Assembly (NCBI GenBank): GCA_004562975.1
Contig: SFQP01000007.1
Span: 1 to 26,587, forward strand
DNA length: 26,587 bases
Direction of reading: 5' to 3'
From: a bacterium
GTDB lineage: Bacteria > Bacteroidota > Bacteroidia > Bacteroidales > Bacteroidaceae
Part shown: piece after piece, positions 1 through 8,829 of the stretch
Position numbering within the stretch: the first letter of the stretch is position 1
How the letters are laid out: each line of letters begins with the position of its first letter
Translations under genes and position numbers: made by a program
Notes under the pieces: model-generated
What the model saw: only the letters and a program-made list of their open reading frames with translations
The model's database searches: none
Told to the model about the DNA's origin: nothing

Positions 1-1
1 T

Positions 2-667
2 CGTGAGGACGACCGCGTGGTGAGCGTGGCACTGACGAACGGCACGGACGAAATCGTGGTGGCCAACCGCAACGGACGGGCCATCCGCTTCAACGAGGAA
101 ACGGTGCGTGCCATGGGACGTACGGCTACGGGCGTACGCGCCATCCGTCTGGAAGAGAACGACCCGGAAGACGGCGTGGTGGGCATGGTTTGCGTGAATG
201 ACCCCGAAAAGGAAACCGTGCTGGTGGTCAGCGAAAACGGCTTCGGCAAACGCTCCGCCGTGACGGACTACCGCGTGACGAACCGTGGCGGAAAGGGCGT
301 GAAGACACTCGACATCACGGAAAAGACCGGCAAGGTGGTGGCCATCAAGGCGGTGACCGACGAGGAGGACCTGATGATCATCAACATGAGCGGCACTACC
401 CTGCGGCTGAGACTGAAGGACGTGAGAGTGCAGGGCCGCGCCACGCAGGGTTCCCGCCTCATCAACCTGGAGAAACGCGGCGACACAATCTCGAGTGTTT
501 GTCAGGTGCCCACGGAAGAGGAGGAACAAGCAGAGGAACTGAACGCCGAAACGCCTGATGAGGTTTCTGGCATGACCACGGAAGCTCCGGAAACTTCCAC
601 CGAAGAAGTTCCCACCGAAGAAGCTCCCACCGAAGAAACTCCCGATGCTCCTGCTGAAGAAGTTTGA
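2..667 (+). CDS. gyrA: DNA gyrase subunit A, C-terminal part (5' end outside window)
   Basis: This is the C-terminal beta-pinwheel domain of GyrA, the part of gyrase that wraps DNA during negative supercoiling. The frame is open from the left edge and reads REDDRVVSVALTNG, then ANRNGRAIRFNE and GRTATGVRAI, which are typical pinwheel blade segments; ENGFGKRS and TNRGGKGVKTL lie in a later blade. The canonical GyrA box and the catalytic Tyr domain lie outside the window. After the last blade (about position 490) comes an acidic Glu/Thr/Pro tail of roughly 50 residues with near-repeats of PTEEA around 589-650. Acidic GyrA tails are known in other bacteria to modulate DNA wrapping; that role here is inferred. 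The stop is TGA at 665-667. Identity is certain; only the upstream extent is unknown. Confidence 0.97.
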   Translation, partial: REDDRVVSVALTNGTDEIVVANRNGRAIRFNEETVRAMGRTATGVRAIRLEENDPEDGVVGMVCVNDPEKETVLVVSENGFGKRSAVTDYRVTNRGGKGVKTLDITEKTGKVVAIKAVTDEEDLMIINMSGTTLRLRLKDVRVQGRATQGSRLINLEKRGDTISSVCQVPTEEEEQAEELNAETPDEVSGMTTEAPETSTEEVPTEEAPTEETPDAPAEEV

Positions 668-683
668 GCCCAGCATTCACTGA

Positions 684-741
684 CCGGTTCCTGCGGTGCC
701 GAGACGGCACGCTTTCCGCACACGAGCACCGGAGGAACCGG
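684..741 (+). terminator. Two-tier hairpin after gyrA, possible terminator or processing site
   Basis: CCGGTTCCT (684-692) and AGGAACCGG (733-741) form a perfect 9-bp outer stem. Inside it GTGCC (696-700) and GGCAC (706-710) form a second perfect stem with a GAGAC loop. No T-tract follows, so it is not a classical intrinsic terminator. It could end or protect the gyrA mRNA. Confidence 0.45.
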
Positions 742-783
742 CATCATTCCCTTATCTGAAAAATCAACCTTTCAACCCTATCT

Positions 784-2160
784 ATGATGAAAAAGTTTTT
801 ATTCAGTCTGGCTCTGTTTGCCCTCTGCGCAAACGTGAGCAACGCCCAAGCCCCTGCTTCCAAGCCGGGCTCATGGAAAGCCTACGACAAAATCCAAAAG
901 GCCGACAACCTGATGGGACAACGCAACAGCGAAGCCTTTGAACAGGCTCAAGCCATGTATGCCGAAGCCGAAACAATCCTGAAGGAGGAAACGGCCAAGG
1001 CCGAGGCGGAACAGAAGAACGACAAGCTGGCCCTGCTCTACCTGCAAAGCGGACAGTTGCAGGACAAACTGTTCAACGTGGTGCTGAACAACGCTCAGCA
1101 GGGTCTGCCCTTTGACACGCTGCAGTTCTGCCAACGGGTGGACAACATCATCGGCTTTTACAACGCTGCGGCAGCGTACAACCACAAGCCCAACGCCAAG
1201 GGCAAGGTGAAGGCCGACCCGTATGTGGACCAGTACTGCAAACTGCGCAGCCTGGGCCTCACGACGCTCTACTACAACTGCGGCGCGTTCATGGATGCCA
1301 TGGGCAAGAAGCAGGAGAGTGTGGACTACTTCCAGAAGTTCGTGGAGATGCCCAGCAAGTCGGCTGTCTTCACGCCGGCCGAAGTGGACTCCATCTACAA
1401 GGCCGGTGCCAAGATTTACAGCACGGCACGCTTTAACCTGGCCCTGCAGAACTATCACCTGAAGAACTGGGACAAGGCGATCGCCTGCTGCGACGAGGCT
1501 CTGAAGGACACGGTGGGCATCCACGACCTGTACCTCATCAAAATCAATTCCTACGGCGAAATGAAGGACTCCGCCGCTTGGCAGCGCACGCTGGTGGAGG
1601 CTTCGCAACGCACGGGCAAGGCTTCGTACATGCAGAACCTGATGTACTACTACATGCAGAACAAGAAAATCGACGAGGCTACGACCTTGGCCAACAAGCT
1701 GACGGCTGACTACCCGAACGATAAGATGGCATGGTTCATGAAGGGTGCCATCGAGCTGAACGTGAAGTCTGACTATGCCCAGGCCCGCGAGAGCTTCGGC
1801 AAGGCTCTGGCCATCGACCCCGATTTTGAAGAAGCACTGTTCAACATGGGCACGTGCTACATCAACGACATCTACGACCAACGCCAGTCGGGCAAGTTCA
1901 AGTACATCGGTACGAGCCGCCGCATCGAAGGCAAGGGCGAAGCTGCCTACAAGAAGGAAAAGGCTATCTACGACAAGGAGCTGGCCACGGTGAAGGAGTA
2001 CTACGAAAAGGCACGCCCCTACCTGGAACACCTCCGCGAACTGACACCCAACGATGCGAAACGGTGGGCTTCGCCCTTGCAGATGGTTTACTCCAGCCTG
2101 GAAATGAAGGAAAAGGCACAGGAAATGGACCAACTGCTGGAAGAAGCCAACAGACAATAA
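784..2160 (+). CDS. Secreted tetratricopeptide-repeat protein
   Basis: A 458-residue exported TPR protein of unknown specific role. The N-terminus is a signal peptide: MMKK, then the hydrophobic run FLFSLALFALCA, then a likely signal-peptidase I site near SNAQA (residues 18-23). The remainder is alpha-helical with TPR-like pairs; the clearest repeat is near residues 325-357 (WFMKGAIELN, then YAQARESFGKALAIDPDFEEALFNMG). The C-terminus carries LTPNDAKRWASPLQMVY and a final charged helix. There is no lipobox Cys, so it is probably periplasmic. The start is the first of two adjacent ATG codons. The next gene has the same layout and a matching C-terminal motif, so the two look like paralogues. 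TPR proteins usually scaffold protein-protein contacts; no partner can be read from the sequence. Confidence 0.88.
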   Translation: MMKKFLFSLALFALCANVSNAQAPASKPGSWKAYDKIQKADNLMGQRNSEAFEQAQAMYAEAETILKEETAKAEAEQKNDKLALLYLQSGQLQDKLFNVVLNNAQQGLPFDTLQFCQRVDNIIGFYNAAAAYNHKPNAKGKVKADPYVDQYCKLRSLGLTTLYYNCGAFMDAMGKKQESVDYFQKFVEMPSKSAVFTPAEVDSIYKAGAKIYSTARFNLALQNYHLKNWDKAIACCDEALKDTVGIHDLYLIKINSYGEMKDSAAWQRTLVEASQRTGKASYMQNLMYYYMQNKKIDEATTLANKLTADYPNDKMAWFMKGAIELNVKSDYAQARESFGKALAIDPDFEEALFNMGTCYINDIYDQRQSGKFKYIGTSRRIEGKGEAAYKKEKAIYDKELATVKEYYEKARPYLEHLRELTPNDAKRWASPLQMVYSSLEMKEKAQEMDQLLEEANRQ

Positions 2161-2173
2161 GTACATAGTCCGG

Positions 2174-2338
2174 CTTCAGGCTATGAGATCATGAGCTTAT
2201 AGGTCATGAAGTTATCTGGTTATCAGGTGATAAAGTAACTCGCTGTGAGGCGGAATTCATATCTGTTCTGACAGTAACTTTATTTCCTGATAACCTGATA
2301 GTAAAACGACCGTAACCTTCTAATCTCATAACCTGAAA
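2174..2338. repeat. Nested imperfect inverted repeat between the two TPR genes
   Basis: The 231-bp gap between the TPR genes is mostly one nested palindrome. The inner arms are 2213-2240 and 2273-2300 (28 nt each, 24 Watson-Crick pairs, one G-T and three mismatches). The outer arms are 2174-2189 and 2323-2338, matching at 14 of 16 positions. The same words (TTATCAGG, TATGAGAT, TCATGA) recur in it. No T-tract or -7 promoter match was seen. Confidence 0.7.
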
Positions 2339-2391
2339 CCTCTTGAACCAATAAGCCAAGACCTTCCACCAACTACCTAAACTAAACGTCA

Positions 2392-3597
2392 GTGTTGAGA
2401 TTATTTATTCCTCTTCTGTTTATCATATCGCTGCCAATGACAGCGCAACGGGCATTCAAACCTGTGAAGACCGCACTGAAAGACAAGAATTACAAAGAGG
2501 CGGTAAATCAGGTGAACAAACTCAGACAGGACTCGCTGTACAAAAACGATGCCCAACTTTGCCTGTACAGCATGGAGGCTTACAAGGGCCTCAACGATGG
2601 TGAAAACACGAAACTCTACCTGAAACGGAGCTACGACACGATAGCTTTCTTCAACACCACCCTACAAATTGTGCAAGAGGCCGCACGGCTGGACTCCATC
2701 AGGCGCAACCTGGAACAGGAAAACAAAAACGCGCCGGCAAAATGGCAAAAATCATCTGTCAGTTACCTGCAACGCTATTTTCCCAACTTACATCCCGGAG
2801 CCATCTTCTTTTACCAACGGAAGAAATACCCGGAGGCCATGAATTACCTGCGCACTTGCATCGACTTGCCGCAAACGGAAACGGGCAAAGCTGCCCAACT
2901 GTCCAACCGGCTGGCCGTCATCCAGTCGAGCCTGTACCTTACGGCGGCCTTCAACTGCAAGAACTACGCCGAAGTACACAGATACGAAGAACAGGCACTG
3001 AAGGACAGAGCATCCAGGGCGACTTTGCTGGAATGCCTGGCCTATACCGCCGAGGCCGAAAACGACACGGCGAAATACCGCCACTGGCTGCAAGAGGGTA
3101 TGGCGGCCTATCCGCAACATACTTTGTTCTTTACCCGACTGGCCGACCTCCACGCTTCACGGCACGACTTTGCCTCCGTTCTGCGCATCGCACAAACCCA
3201 GCTCGACCGGGACTCGGCCGACGTGTCGGCACTCGCAGCACGCTGCATGGCCCAACTGAACCTGACCCGGCTGGACGACTGCATCGCAACGGGACGGCAT
3301 CTGTTGCAGGCTGACAGCACAAACGCCGAGGCTCACTACTATATCGGCGCGGCTTATGTGGGGAAAGCTGTACAGGTGGAACTGCCGCTGGGCGTTTCGA
3401 CCAACAAATACCGCAAGGCTTTACAACAACAGCAATCACTCTACCGTCAAGCGGAAACTTATCTGGAAGCATACCGCAAACTGGCTCCGCAAGCGCAAAA
3501 GCGATGGGCTCCCCTATTATATAAGGTGTACCTGGCCCTGAACGAAGGCGACAAATTTGCCGAAATAGAAAAAATGCTGCAATGGCTGAACGAATGA
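2392..3597 (+). CDS. Secreted tetratricopeptide-repeat protein, paralogue of the preceding gene
   Basis: A 401-residue exported protein of unknown specific role. The start is GTG (2392) or the adjacent TTG (2395); no ATG lies before the signal peptide. The hydrophobic N-terminus RLFIPLLFIISLPMTAQ is a signal peptide with probable cleavage after TAQ. The rest is helical and TPR-like, for example LADLHASRHDFASVLRIAQ and a segment near residue 305 (AEAHYYIGAAYVGKA). The C-terminal part AYRKLAPQAQKRWAPLLYKVYLAL lines up with LRELTPNDAKRWASPLQMVYSSL of the upstream gene, including the shared KRWA..L..VY..L pattern. I infer an old tandem duplication. The large inverted repeat lies between the copies, so they may be separately expressed. 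Confidence 0.82.
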   Translation: MLRLFIPLLFIISLPMTAQRAFKPVKTALKDKNYKEAVNQVNKLRQDSLYKNDAQLCLYSMEAYKGLNDGENTKLYLKRSYDTIAFFNTTLQIVQEAARLDSIRRNLEQENKNAPAKWQKSSVSYLQRYFPNLHPGAIFFYQRKKYPEAMNYLRTCIDLPQTETGKAAQLSNRLAVIQSSLYLTAAFNCKNYAEVHRYEEQALKDRASRATLLECLAYTAEAENDTAKYRHWLQEGMAAYPQHTLFFTRLADLHASRHDFASVLRIAQTQLDRDSADVSALAARCMAQLNLTRLDDCIATGRHLLQADSTNAEAHYYIGAAYVGKAVQVELPLGVSTNKYRKALQQQQSLYRQAETYLEAYRKLAPQAQKRWAPLLYKVYLALNEGDKFAEIEKMLQWLNE

Positions 3598-3664
3598 ACC
3601 CGGTCAAAGGGAACCGGAACCCGGTGGCCACAAGCTTATAAACTCAAAGTACCTCTCTCATAGT

Positions 3665-5785
3665 ATGATACAAGATTTCATTACCTCACAACTACTTGAC
3701 GACAACCAATGGCAACTGGCACTGAAAGAGGGATTTCAGCTGCCCGCGTGCCCCCAAGAACCGCACGAACGCCTCCGCGAACTCATCAAACTGGGTATGG
3801 AAAAGGAGATGGAAGAGGTAAAGCACTTGGCCGACAACAACGAACCTCCCACCTTTGACAATACCATCGTGGCACTGGAACGCGCCGGACAGGAACTGGC
3901 TCGCGCCACGACCGTGATGTACAACTTGCTGGACGCTGAAACGAACGACGACCTGGACCAACTGGCCGAAGAAATGGCCCCACTGCTCTCGGAACACGGC
4001 AACAACATCATGATGAACGAGAAGCTGTTTGCCCGCGTCAAGGCGGTCTTCGACAATCCGCCGGCCGGTCTGACTTCAGAGGACCAGATGTTGCTCGAAA
4101 AGACGTACGAGGGCTTTGAACGCTCCGGTGCCACGCTGGACGAAGAGGGGAAAAAACGGTTTCGCGAAATATCACGCGAACTTTCAGCAGCCACCCTCCG
4201 CTTTTCCAACCGCTTGCTGAAGGATACGAACGCTTTCACCCTGCACCTGACGGACGAGCAGGAGCTGGCAGGCATCCCGGAAATGCACCGCAAGACTGCC
4301 GCCCAGGAAGCTGCCGACCGGGGGATGGAAGGATGGCTTTTCACGCTCCACGCTCCCAGTTTCATCCCTTTCATGACCTATGCCGCACGGCGCGACCTGC
4401 GCGAGAAGATGTACCGCGCTTACCACTCGCGCTGCACGCACCAGGACGAGCAGAACAACTTCCAGACGGTGCGCGACTTGGTCAACCTGCGCCGTGAACA
4501 GGCTGCACTGCTGGGTTACCCCCACTATGCCGCCTATGCCCTGCGCCGGCGCATGGCTGGCAAGACGGAAAAAGTGTACGATCTGCTCCACGAACTGACC
4601 GACAGCTATCTGCCTGAGGCCCGGAAGGAAGTGCGGGCCGTAGCGGAAAAGGCGCAAGCCTTGGAAGGAAAGGACTTCGTGCTCATGCCCTGGGACTTTG
4701 CCTACTACAGCCAAATGCTGCGAAAGGAACTGTTCGACTACGACCCGGACATGCTCCGCCCGTATTTTGAGCTGGGCAGCGTGAAGCAGGGGGTATTCGG
4801 ACTGGCCACCCGGCTATACGGCATCACCTTCGAGGAGGACAAGTCCATACCGGTATATCACCCCGACGTGACAGCCTACCGCGTCTGCGACAAGGACGGG
4901 CAGCTGCTGGCCGTACTCCTCACTGATTTCTTCCCCCGCAGCGGCAAACAGGGCGGGGCATGGATGACCAACTACCGTGGCGAACACTGCGACCTGCCCA
5001 CCCATGAAGCCGTGACGGCCTCCAACTCGTTCCGACCCGTGGTGAGCATCACCACCAACTTCACCAAGCCCGCCGCCGGCACGCCGGCACTGCTCTCCCT
5101 CGGCGAAGTGGAAACCTTCCTGCATGAGTTCGGCCATGCGCTGCACGGCATCTTTGCCATGACGCATTACGAAGCGTTGAGCGGCACCTCCGTCTACTGG
5201 GATTTTGTGGAACTTCCCTCCCAATTCATGGAGAATTATGCCACCGAGCCGGAGTTTCTGCATACCTTTGCCCGTCATTATCAGACAGGAGAGCCACTTC
5301 CGCAGGAATACATTGACCGCATCCGCCGGGCACACACGTTCCAGGCTGCCTACCAGTGCATCCGTCAGGTCAGCTTCGGCCTGCTCGACATGGCCTGCTA
5401 CACCTTGCAACAACCTTTCCCCGAGGATGTCAAGGCTTTTGAAGAACAGGCGTGGGAAAGCGTGAGACTGATGCCGCAGGTGGAGGACACCTGCATGGCT
5501 GTGCAGTTCAGCCATATCATGTCGGGCGGATACGCTGCGGGATATTACAGCTACAAATGGGCCGAGGTGCTGGATGCCGATGCCTTCGCCATGTTCCGCG
5601 AAGAGGGCATCTTCAACGAAGAGACGGCACGACGCTTCAGAACGTGCATCCTCGCTCCCGGCGGCACGGTCCACCCCATGGAACTGTACCTGCGCTTCAG
5701 GGGACGCGAGCCGCGCATTGACGCCCTTCTCCAGCGCGACGGGCTGACCTCCAATCGGGAAGAACGCCCAGCCCAGTCCTGCTGA
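3665..5785 (+). CDS. dcp: Peptidyl-dipeptidase / oligopeptidase, peptidase family M3
   Basis: A zinc metallopeptidase of 706 residues, the usual length for Dcp/OpdA-type M3 enzymes, which break down oligopeptides. The gluzincin motif HEFGHALH begins at residue 487 (His487, Glu488, His491). The third ligand is Glu516 in FVELPSQFMENY, 29 residues after the first His, as in thimet oligopeptidase. The N-terminal region PPTFDNTIVALERAG is a typical M3 helical segment, and SGGYAAGYYSYKWAEVLDADAFAMF is a conserved M3 C-terminal block. No signal peptide is visible, so it is probably cytoplasmic, although some family members in this phylum are exported. Whether it acts as Dcp (removing C-terminal dipeptides) or as oligopeptidase A cannot be decided from the sequence. 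It follows the TPR gene by 67 nt. Confidence 0.93.
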   Translation: MIQDFITSQLLDDNQWQLALKEGFQLPACPQEPHERLRELIKLGMEKEMEEVKHLADNNEPPTFDNTIVALERAGQELARATTVMYNLLDAETNDDLDQLAEEMAPLLSEHGNNIMMNEKLFARVKAVFDNPPAGLTSEDQMLLEKTYEGFERSGATLDEEGKKRFREISRELSAATLRFSNRLLKDTNAFTLHLTDEQELAGIPEMHRKTAAQEAADRGMEGWLFTLHAPSFIPFMTYAARRDLREKMYRAYHSRCTHQDEQNNFQTVRDLVNLRREQAALLGYPHYAAYALRRRMAGKTEKVYDLLHELTDSYLPEARKEVRAVAEKAQALEGKDFVLMPWDFAYYSQMLRKELFDYDPDMLRPYFELGSVKQGVFGLATRLYGITFEEDKSIPVYHPDVTAYRVCDKDGQLLAVLLTDFFPRSGKQGGAWMTNYRGEHCDLPTHEAVTASNSFRPVVSITTNFTKPAAGTPALLSLGEVETFLHEFGHALHGIFAMTHYEALSGTSVYWDFVELPSQFMENYATEPEFLHTFARHYQTGEPLPQEYIDRIRRAHTFQAAYQCIRQVSFGLLDMACYTLQQPFPEDVKAFEEQAWESVRLMPQVEDTCMAVQFSHIMSGGYAAGYYSYKWAEVLDADAFAMFREEGIFNEETARRFRTCILAPGGTVHPMELYLRFRGREPRIDALLQRDGLTSNREERPAQSC

Positions 5786-5853
5786 GCCTCGCCCGTATGC
5801 TCTCCCCTCCCCAAAACAGAACAGCCTCATTTCCCTCATAAGCATCTACACTC

Positions 5854-6276
5854 ATGGACAAAGCCTCACAATTAGACAGCCGCTATCTGCGCATGGCACG
5901 CATCTGGGCCGAAAACTCTTACTGCACGCGCCGCCAAGTGGGAGCCTTGATAGTCAAAGGCAACATGATTATCAGCGACGGATACAACGGAACGCCCTCC
6001 GGCTTCCCCAACATTTGCGAGGGCGAGGATGGGCTGACACTGCCTTACGTGCTGCACGCCGAAGCCAATGCCATCACGAAAATTGCCCGCTCCGGCAACA
6101 ACTCTGACGGCGCCACGCTCTACGTCACCGACGCGCCTTGCATTGAATGCGCCAAGCTGATTATCCAGGCCGGCATCGCCCGCGTGGTCTACGCACGGAA
6201 CTACCGGCTGACGGACGGCATTGACCTCTTGAAGAAGGCCGGCATTGAGGTGGAGCATATCGAACGGGAAGAATGA
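5854..6276 (+). CDS. comEB: Deoxycytidylate (dCMP) deaminase
   Basis: A zinc-dependent deaminase of 140 residues that converts dCMP to dUMP, supplying the thymidylate synthase substrate. The cytidine-deaminase signature is complete: HAEANAI with zinc ligand His68 and proton shuttle Glu70, and PCIECAK with Cys96 and Cys99. The segment GYNGTPSGFPNICE is typical of dCMP deaminases rather than tRNA or cytosine deaminases. Length and start (MDKASQLDSRYLRMA) fit the ComEB-like family common in Bacteroidetes. It lies 68 nt after the M3 peptidase and 55 nt before the S41 protease, probably in the same transcription unit. The name comEB comes from Bacillus competence operons and does not imply competence here. 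Confidence 0.95.
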   Translation: MDKASQLDSRYLRMARIWAENSYCTRRQVGALIVKGNMIISDGYNGTPSGFPNICEGEDGLTLPYVLHAEANAITKIARSGNNSDGATLYVTDAPCIECAKLIIQAGIARVVYARNYRLTDGIDLLKKAGIEVEHIEREE

Positions 6277-6331
6277 CTTCCGCGCGCCAAACACTCCATA
6301 TTATATATTGCACTGATAGTAACCTCACGAT

Positions 6332-8113
6332 ATGTCGCAAAATAAGAGTTTTGTACCATTGTTCATCTCCTTGGGCGTGGTGGCCGGCATCCTGACCGGA
6401 AGTTTTTTTGCCAACCACTTCTCCGGAAACAGGCTGGCCATCATCAACAATTCCAGCAACAAGGTGATGGACCTGTTTCACCTGATTGACGACCAATACG
6501 TTGACTCCGTGAACATTCCGCAGTTGGTGGAGCGTTCGCTACCCCAGCTGCTCAAAGAGCTTGACCCCCACTCCACCTATATACCGGCCGAAGAAGTGGA
6601 AGCCTCCACGCAGGAACTGCGCGGCAGCTTCTCGGGCATCGGCGTGCAGTTCACCATCTTCCAAGACACCATCCGCGTGGTGAAGGTCATCAAGGGAGGA
6701 CCGGCAGAAAGTGTCGGAATGATTGCCGGCGACCGCATCGTGCGCATCAACGGCGAAACGTACATCGGCGATACCATCACCAACGACGGCACGATGAAAC
6801 GCCTGAAAGGCCCTAAGGGTACGGAGGCCCGGCTCGAGGTGAAAAGGGCAGGAAAAGCGAAGCTGCAAAAGTTCAACATCCTGCGCGGCGAAGTGCCCGT
6901 ACGCACCGTCGATGCAGCCTATATGGTCACACCCACCATCGGCTACATCAGGATAAGCAGTTTCGGCGACACTACCTATGCCGAGTTTCTGGCCGCCCTG
7001 GCGAACCTGCAGGCACAAGGCTTCGAGAAACTGATGATAGACCTGCGCGGCAATCCCGGCGGTTACATGGAAACAGCCATACAGATAGCCAACGAGTTCC
7101 TGCCGAAGAACGCCCTGATTGTCTACACCGAAGGCCGCAAGTCGCCACGCCGGGAATACCGCACCGACGGCAGAGGCACTTACCAGACCATGCCGCTGGT
7201 GGTACTGGTGGACGAGACCTCGGCTTCAGCGAGCGAAATCTTTGCCGGTGCCATACAGGACAACGACCGGGGCACCATCATAGGCCGCCGCTCCTTCGGC
7301 AAGGGATTGGTACAAGTGCCGGTAGAGTTTCCCGACGGTTCCATGATACGCCTCACCACCGCCCGTTACTACACCCCCTCAGGCCGCTGCGTGCAGAAGC
7401 CGTACAAGCCCGGACAGGAAGAGGAGTACGAGGCGGACTTGTTGCTAAGGGCCGAACACGGCGAATACTACTCGGCTGACAGCATCCGCAACTCGGGCAC
7501 AGAGTACAAAACTCGCTTGGGTCGCCCCGTCTATGGCGGCGGTGGCATCGTGCCGGACGTTTTCATTGCCCGCGACACGACCGGCATCACCTCCTACTTC
7601 AAAGACGCGTACTTCAACGGACTCATCTTCCAATACGCCTACAATTTCGTGGACAAACATCGCAAGCAGTTGAGCCAATGCGAGGATTTGCCGGCATTGG
7701 TCAAAGTACTGAAACGCAAAGGGCTGGTGGAGGACTTCGTCAACTTTGCCTCGAAAGCAGGGCTGAAGCGCAGGAATCTGATGATACAGCGTTCCTACAA
7801 ACTGCTCTACAGCTACATCTCCTCGGCCATCGTGGCAGACGTGTTGGACGAGAACGAAGCGGCGGCCTATGCCAACCAATCTGACCAAGCCGTACAGAAA
7901 GCTACCGAAGTGCTGGAGTCGGGCAATGCCTTTCCTCAAGTAGAAAAGAAAGAAAAGGGCAAAAAGCAAGCCTTGGCAGCATTCCGCAACCGCTGGATGC
8001 TCGCTGCCTTCCATACCCCGGTGCCTCTCAACAACAGTGCCGGATGGTTGGAGCGCACCTTCGCCATTGAGCAAAAGAAGCAGTCCGGCAAGGAGCAGCC
8101 GGGCTTGCTATAA
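6332..8113 (+). CDS. ctpA: C-terminal processing peptidase, family S41, with PDZ domain
   Basis: A 593-residue tail-specific protease, anchored by or secreted through one N-terminal hydrophobic segment (FVPLFISLGVVAGILTGSFF, residues about 7-26), so it acts in the periplasm. A PDZ domain covers roughly residues 95-185 (SGIGVQFTIFQDTIRVVKVI, then GDRIVRINGE). The S41 catalytic core contains LRGNPGGYM and DETSASASEIFAGA. The Ser-Lys dyad is Ser299 and Lys324 (SFGKGLVQ), 25 residues apart as in Prc and CtpB, with Gln328 at the usual third position. About 150 residues after the core form a charged helical tail ending at the TAA at 8111-8113. Substrates are probably envelope proteins with specific C-termini; none can be named. 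Confidence 0.94.
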   Translation: MSQNKSFVPLFISLGVVAGILTGSFFANHFSGNRLAIINNSSNKVMDLFHLIDDQYVDSVNIPQLVERSLPQLLKELDPHSTYIPAEEVEASTQELRGSFSGIGVQFTIFQDTIRVVKVIKGGPAESVGMIAGDRIVRINGETYIGDTITNDGTMKRLKGPKGTEARLEVKRAGKAKLQKFNILRGEVPVRTVDAAYMVTPTIGYIRISSFGDTTYAEFLAALANLQAQGFEKLMIDLRGNPGGYMETAIQIANEFLPKNALIVYTEGRKSPRREYRTDGRGTYQTMPLVVLVDETSASASEIFAGAIQDNDRGTIIGRRSFGKGLVQVPVEFPDGSMIRLTTARYYTPSGRCVQKPYKPGQEEEYEADLLLRAEHGEYYSADSIRNSGTEYKTRLGRPVYGGGGIVPDVFIARDTTGITSYFKDAYFNGLIFQYAYNFVDKHRKQLSQCEDLPALVKVLKRKGLVEDFVNFASKAGLKRRNLMIQRSYKLLYSYISSAIVADVLDENEAAAYANQSDQAVQKATEVLESGNAFPQVEKKEKGKKQALAAFRNRWMLAAFHTPVPLNNSAGWLERTFAIEQKKQSGKEQPGLL

Positions 8114-8165
8114 AATTACTTTATTCTCCACGACCAAAATCCTGAACATCCCTTCACGCTTCTCC

Positions 8166-8705
8166 ATGCAGAACAAAAAAGACCTGCGCAAGCAAATCAA
8201 GATAAAAGTGGGCGAATTGTCGCCCCAAGAGAAGGAAACGCTCTCCGTCAGGGTGCTGGCCAAGCTGGAGCAAGAGCCTTGCTTCCAGACAGCCCGTACC
8301 GTCATGCTGTTCCACTCCCTGCCTGACGAAGTGGACACCCACGCGTTCATACGGCGCTGGGCCGGACGGAAGAACATCCTGCTGCCCGTCGTTCAGGGAA
8401 AAGAGATTGTGGTGCGCTGCTACGAAGCCGAGTCGGCCATGCACCAAGGGGCTTTCCATATAGAAGAGCCTGGGGGCGAAGACTTCACTGACTATGCAGC
8501 TATCGATCTCATCGTCGTGCCGGGCGTGGCATTCGACCGCCATGGCCACCGGCTCGGACGCGGCGGCGGTTTCTATGACCGTTTCCTCAGCCATCCTGCC
8601 CTGCACCACACTTGCAAGGTAGGCATCTGTTTCCCTTGCCAAGTAGTCGACAGCATTCCCACAGAGCCACATGACCTGCCCGTAAGCCAAGTCATTTCAG
8701 CGTAA
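8166..8705 (+). CDS. 5-formyltetrahydrofolate cyclo-ligase
   Basis: This enzyme uses ATP to convert 5-formyl-THF to 5,10-methenyl-THF, returning a stored folate to one-carbon metabolism. The 179-residue length matches the family. The N-terminal part MQNKKDLRKQIKIKVGELSP and the phosphate-binding motif GRGGGFYDRFL near residues 136-146 are diagnostic, as is VVPGVAFDRHGHRLG just before it. The frame is open further upstream, into the end of ctpA, but the family N-terminus begins at the ATG at 8166, which leaves a 52-nt spacer. The C-terminus (PHDLPVSQVISA) is a little divergent from usual family ends. It is the last of the housekeeping run before the glycan cassette. Confidence 0.93.
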   Translation: MQNKKDLRKQIKIKVGELSPQEKETLSVRVLAKLEQEPCFQTARTVMLFHSLPDEVDTHAFIRRWAGRKNILLPVVQGKEIVVRCYEAESAMHQGAFHIEEPGGEDFTDYAAIDLIVVPGVAFDRHGHRLGRGGGFYDRFLSHPALHHTCKVGICFPCQVVDSIPTEPHDLPVSQVISA

Positions 8706-8798
8706 GCGGCCAGCTCCGTCCCGTCCCGATCTATCCACGCTGCCACATCCAAAAGGCTGTTAACCAGACATTTTATTTCTCTTTTTAAGAAATATATA

Positions 8799-8806
8799 TA
8801 TTTTTG
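8799..8806 (+). promoter_or_regulatory. Bacteroidota -7 element in front of the glycan cassette
   Basis: TATTTTTG fits TAnnTTTG exactly and ends 23 nt before the ATG at 8830, giving a leader of roughly 17-20 nt. The upstream 40 nt are AT-rich, but no convincing -33 TTTG at the usual spacing is present. The spacer 8706-8829 separates housekeeping genes from the sugar genes, so a promoter is expected here. Confidence 0.6.
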
Positions 8807-8829
8807 CACGCAGGCTAATTCACTTTTTC

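Noticed and set aside
871..2166. Long antisense open frame across the first TPR gene
   Set aside because: Its residues are repetitive Leu/Val/His from complementing TPR codons; no start context or domain.
8037..8165. Upstream extension of the 5-formyl-THF cyclo-ligase frame
   Set aside because: It overlaps ctpA and lacks family similarity; the ATG at 8166 fits the known N-terminus.
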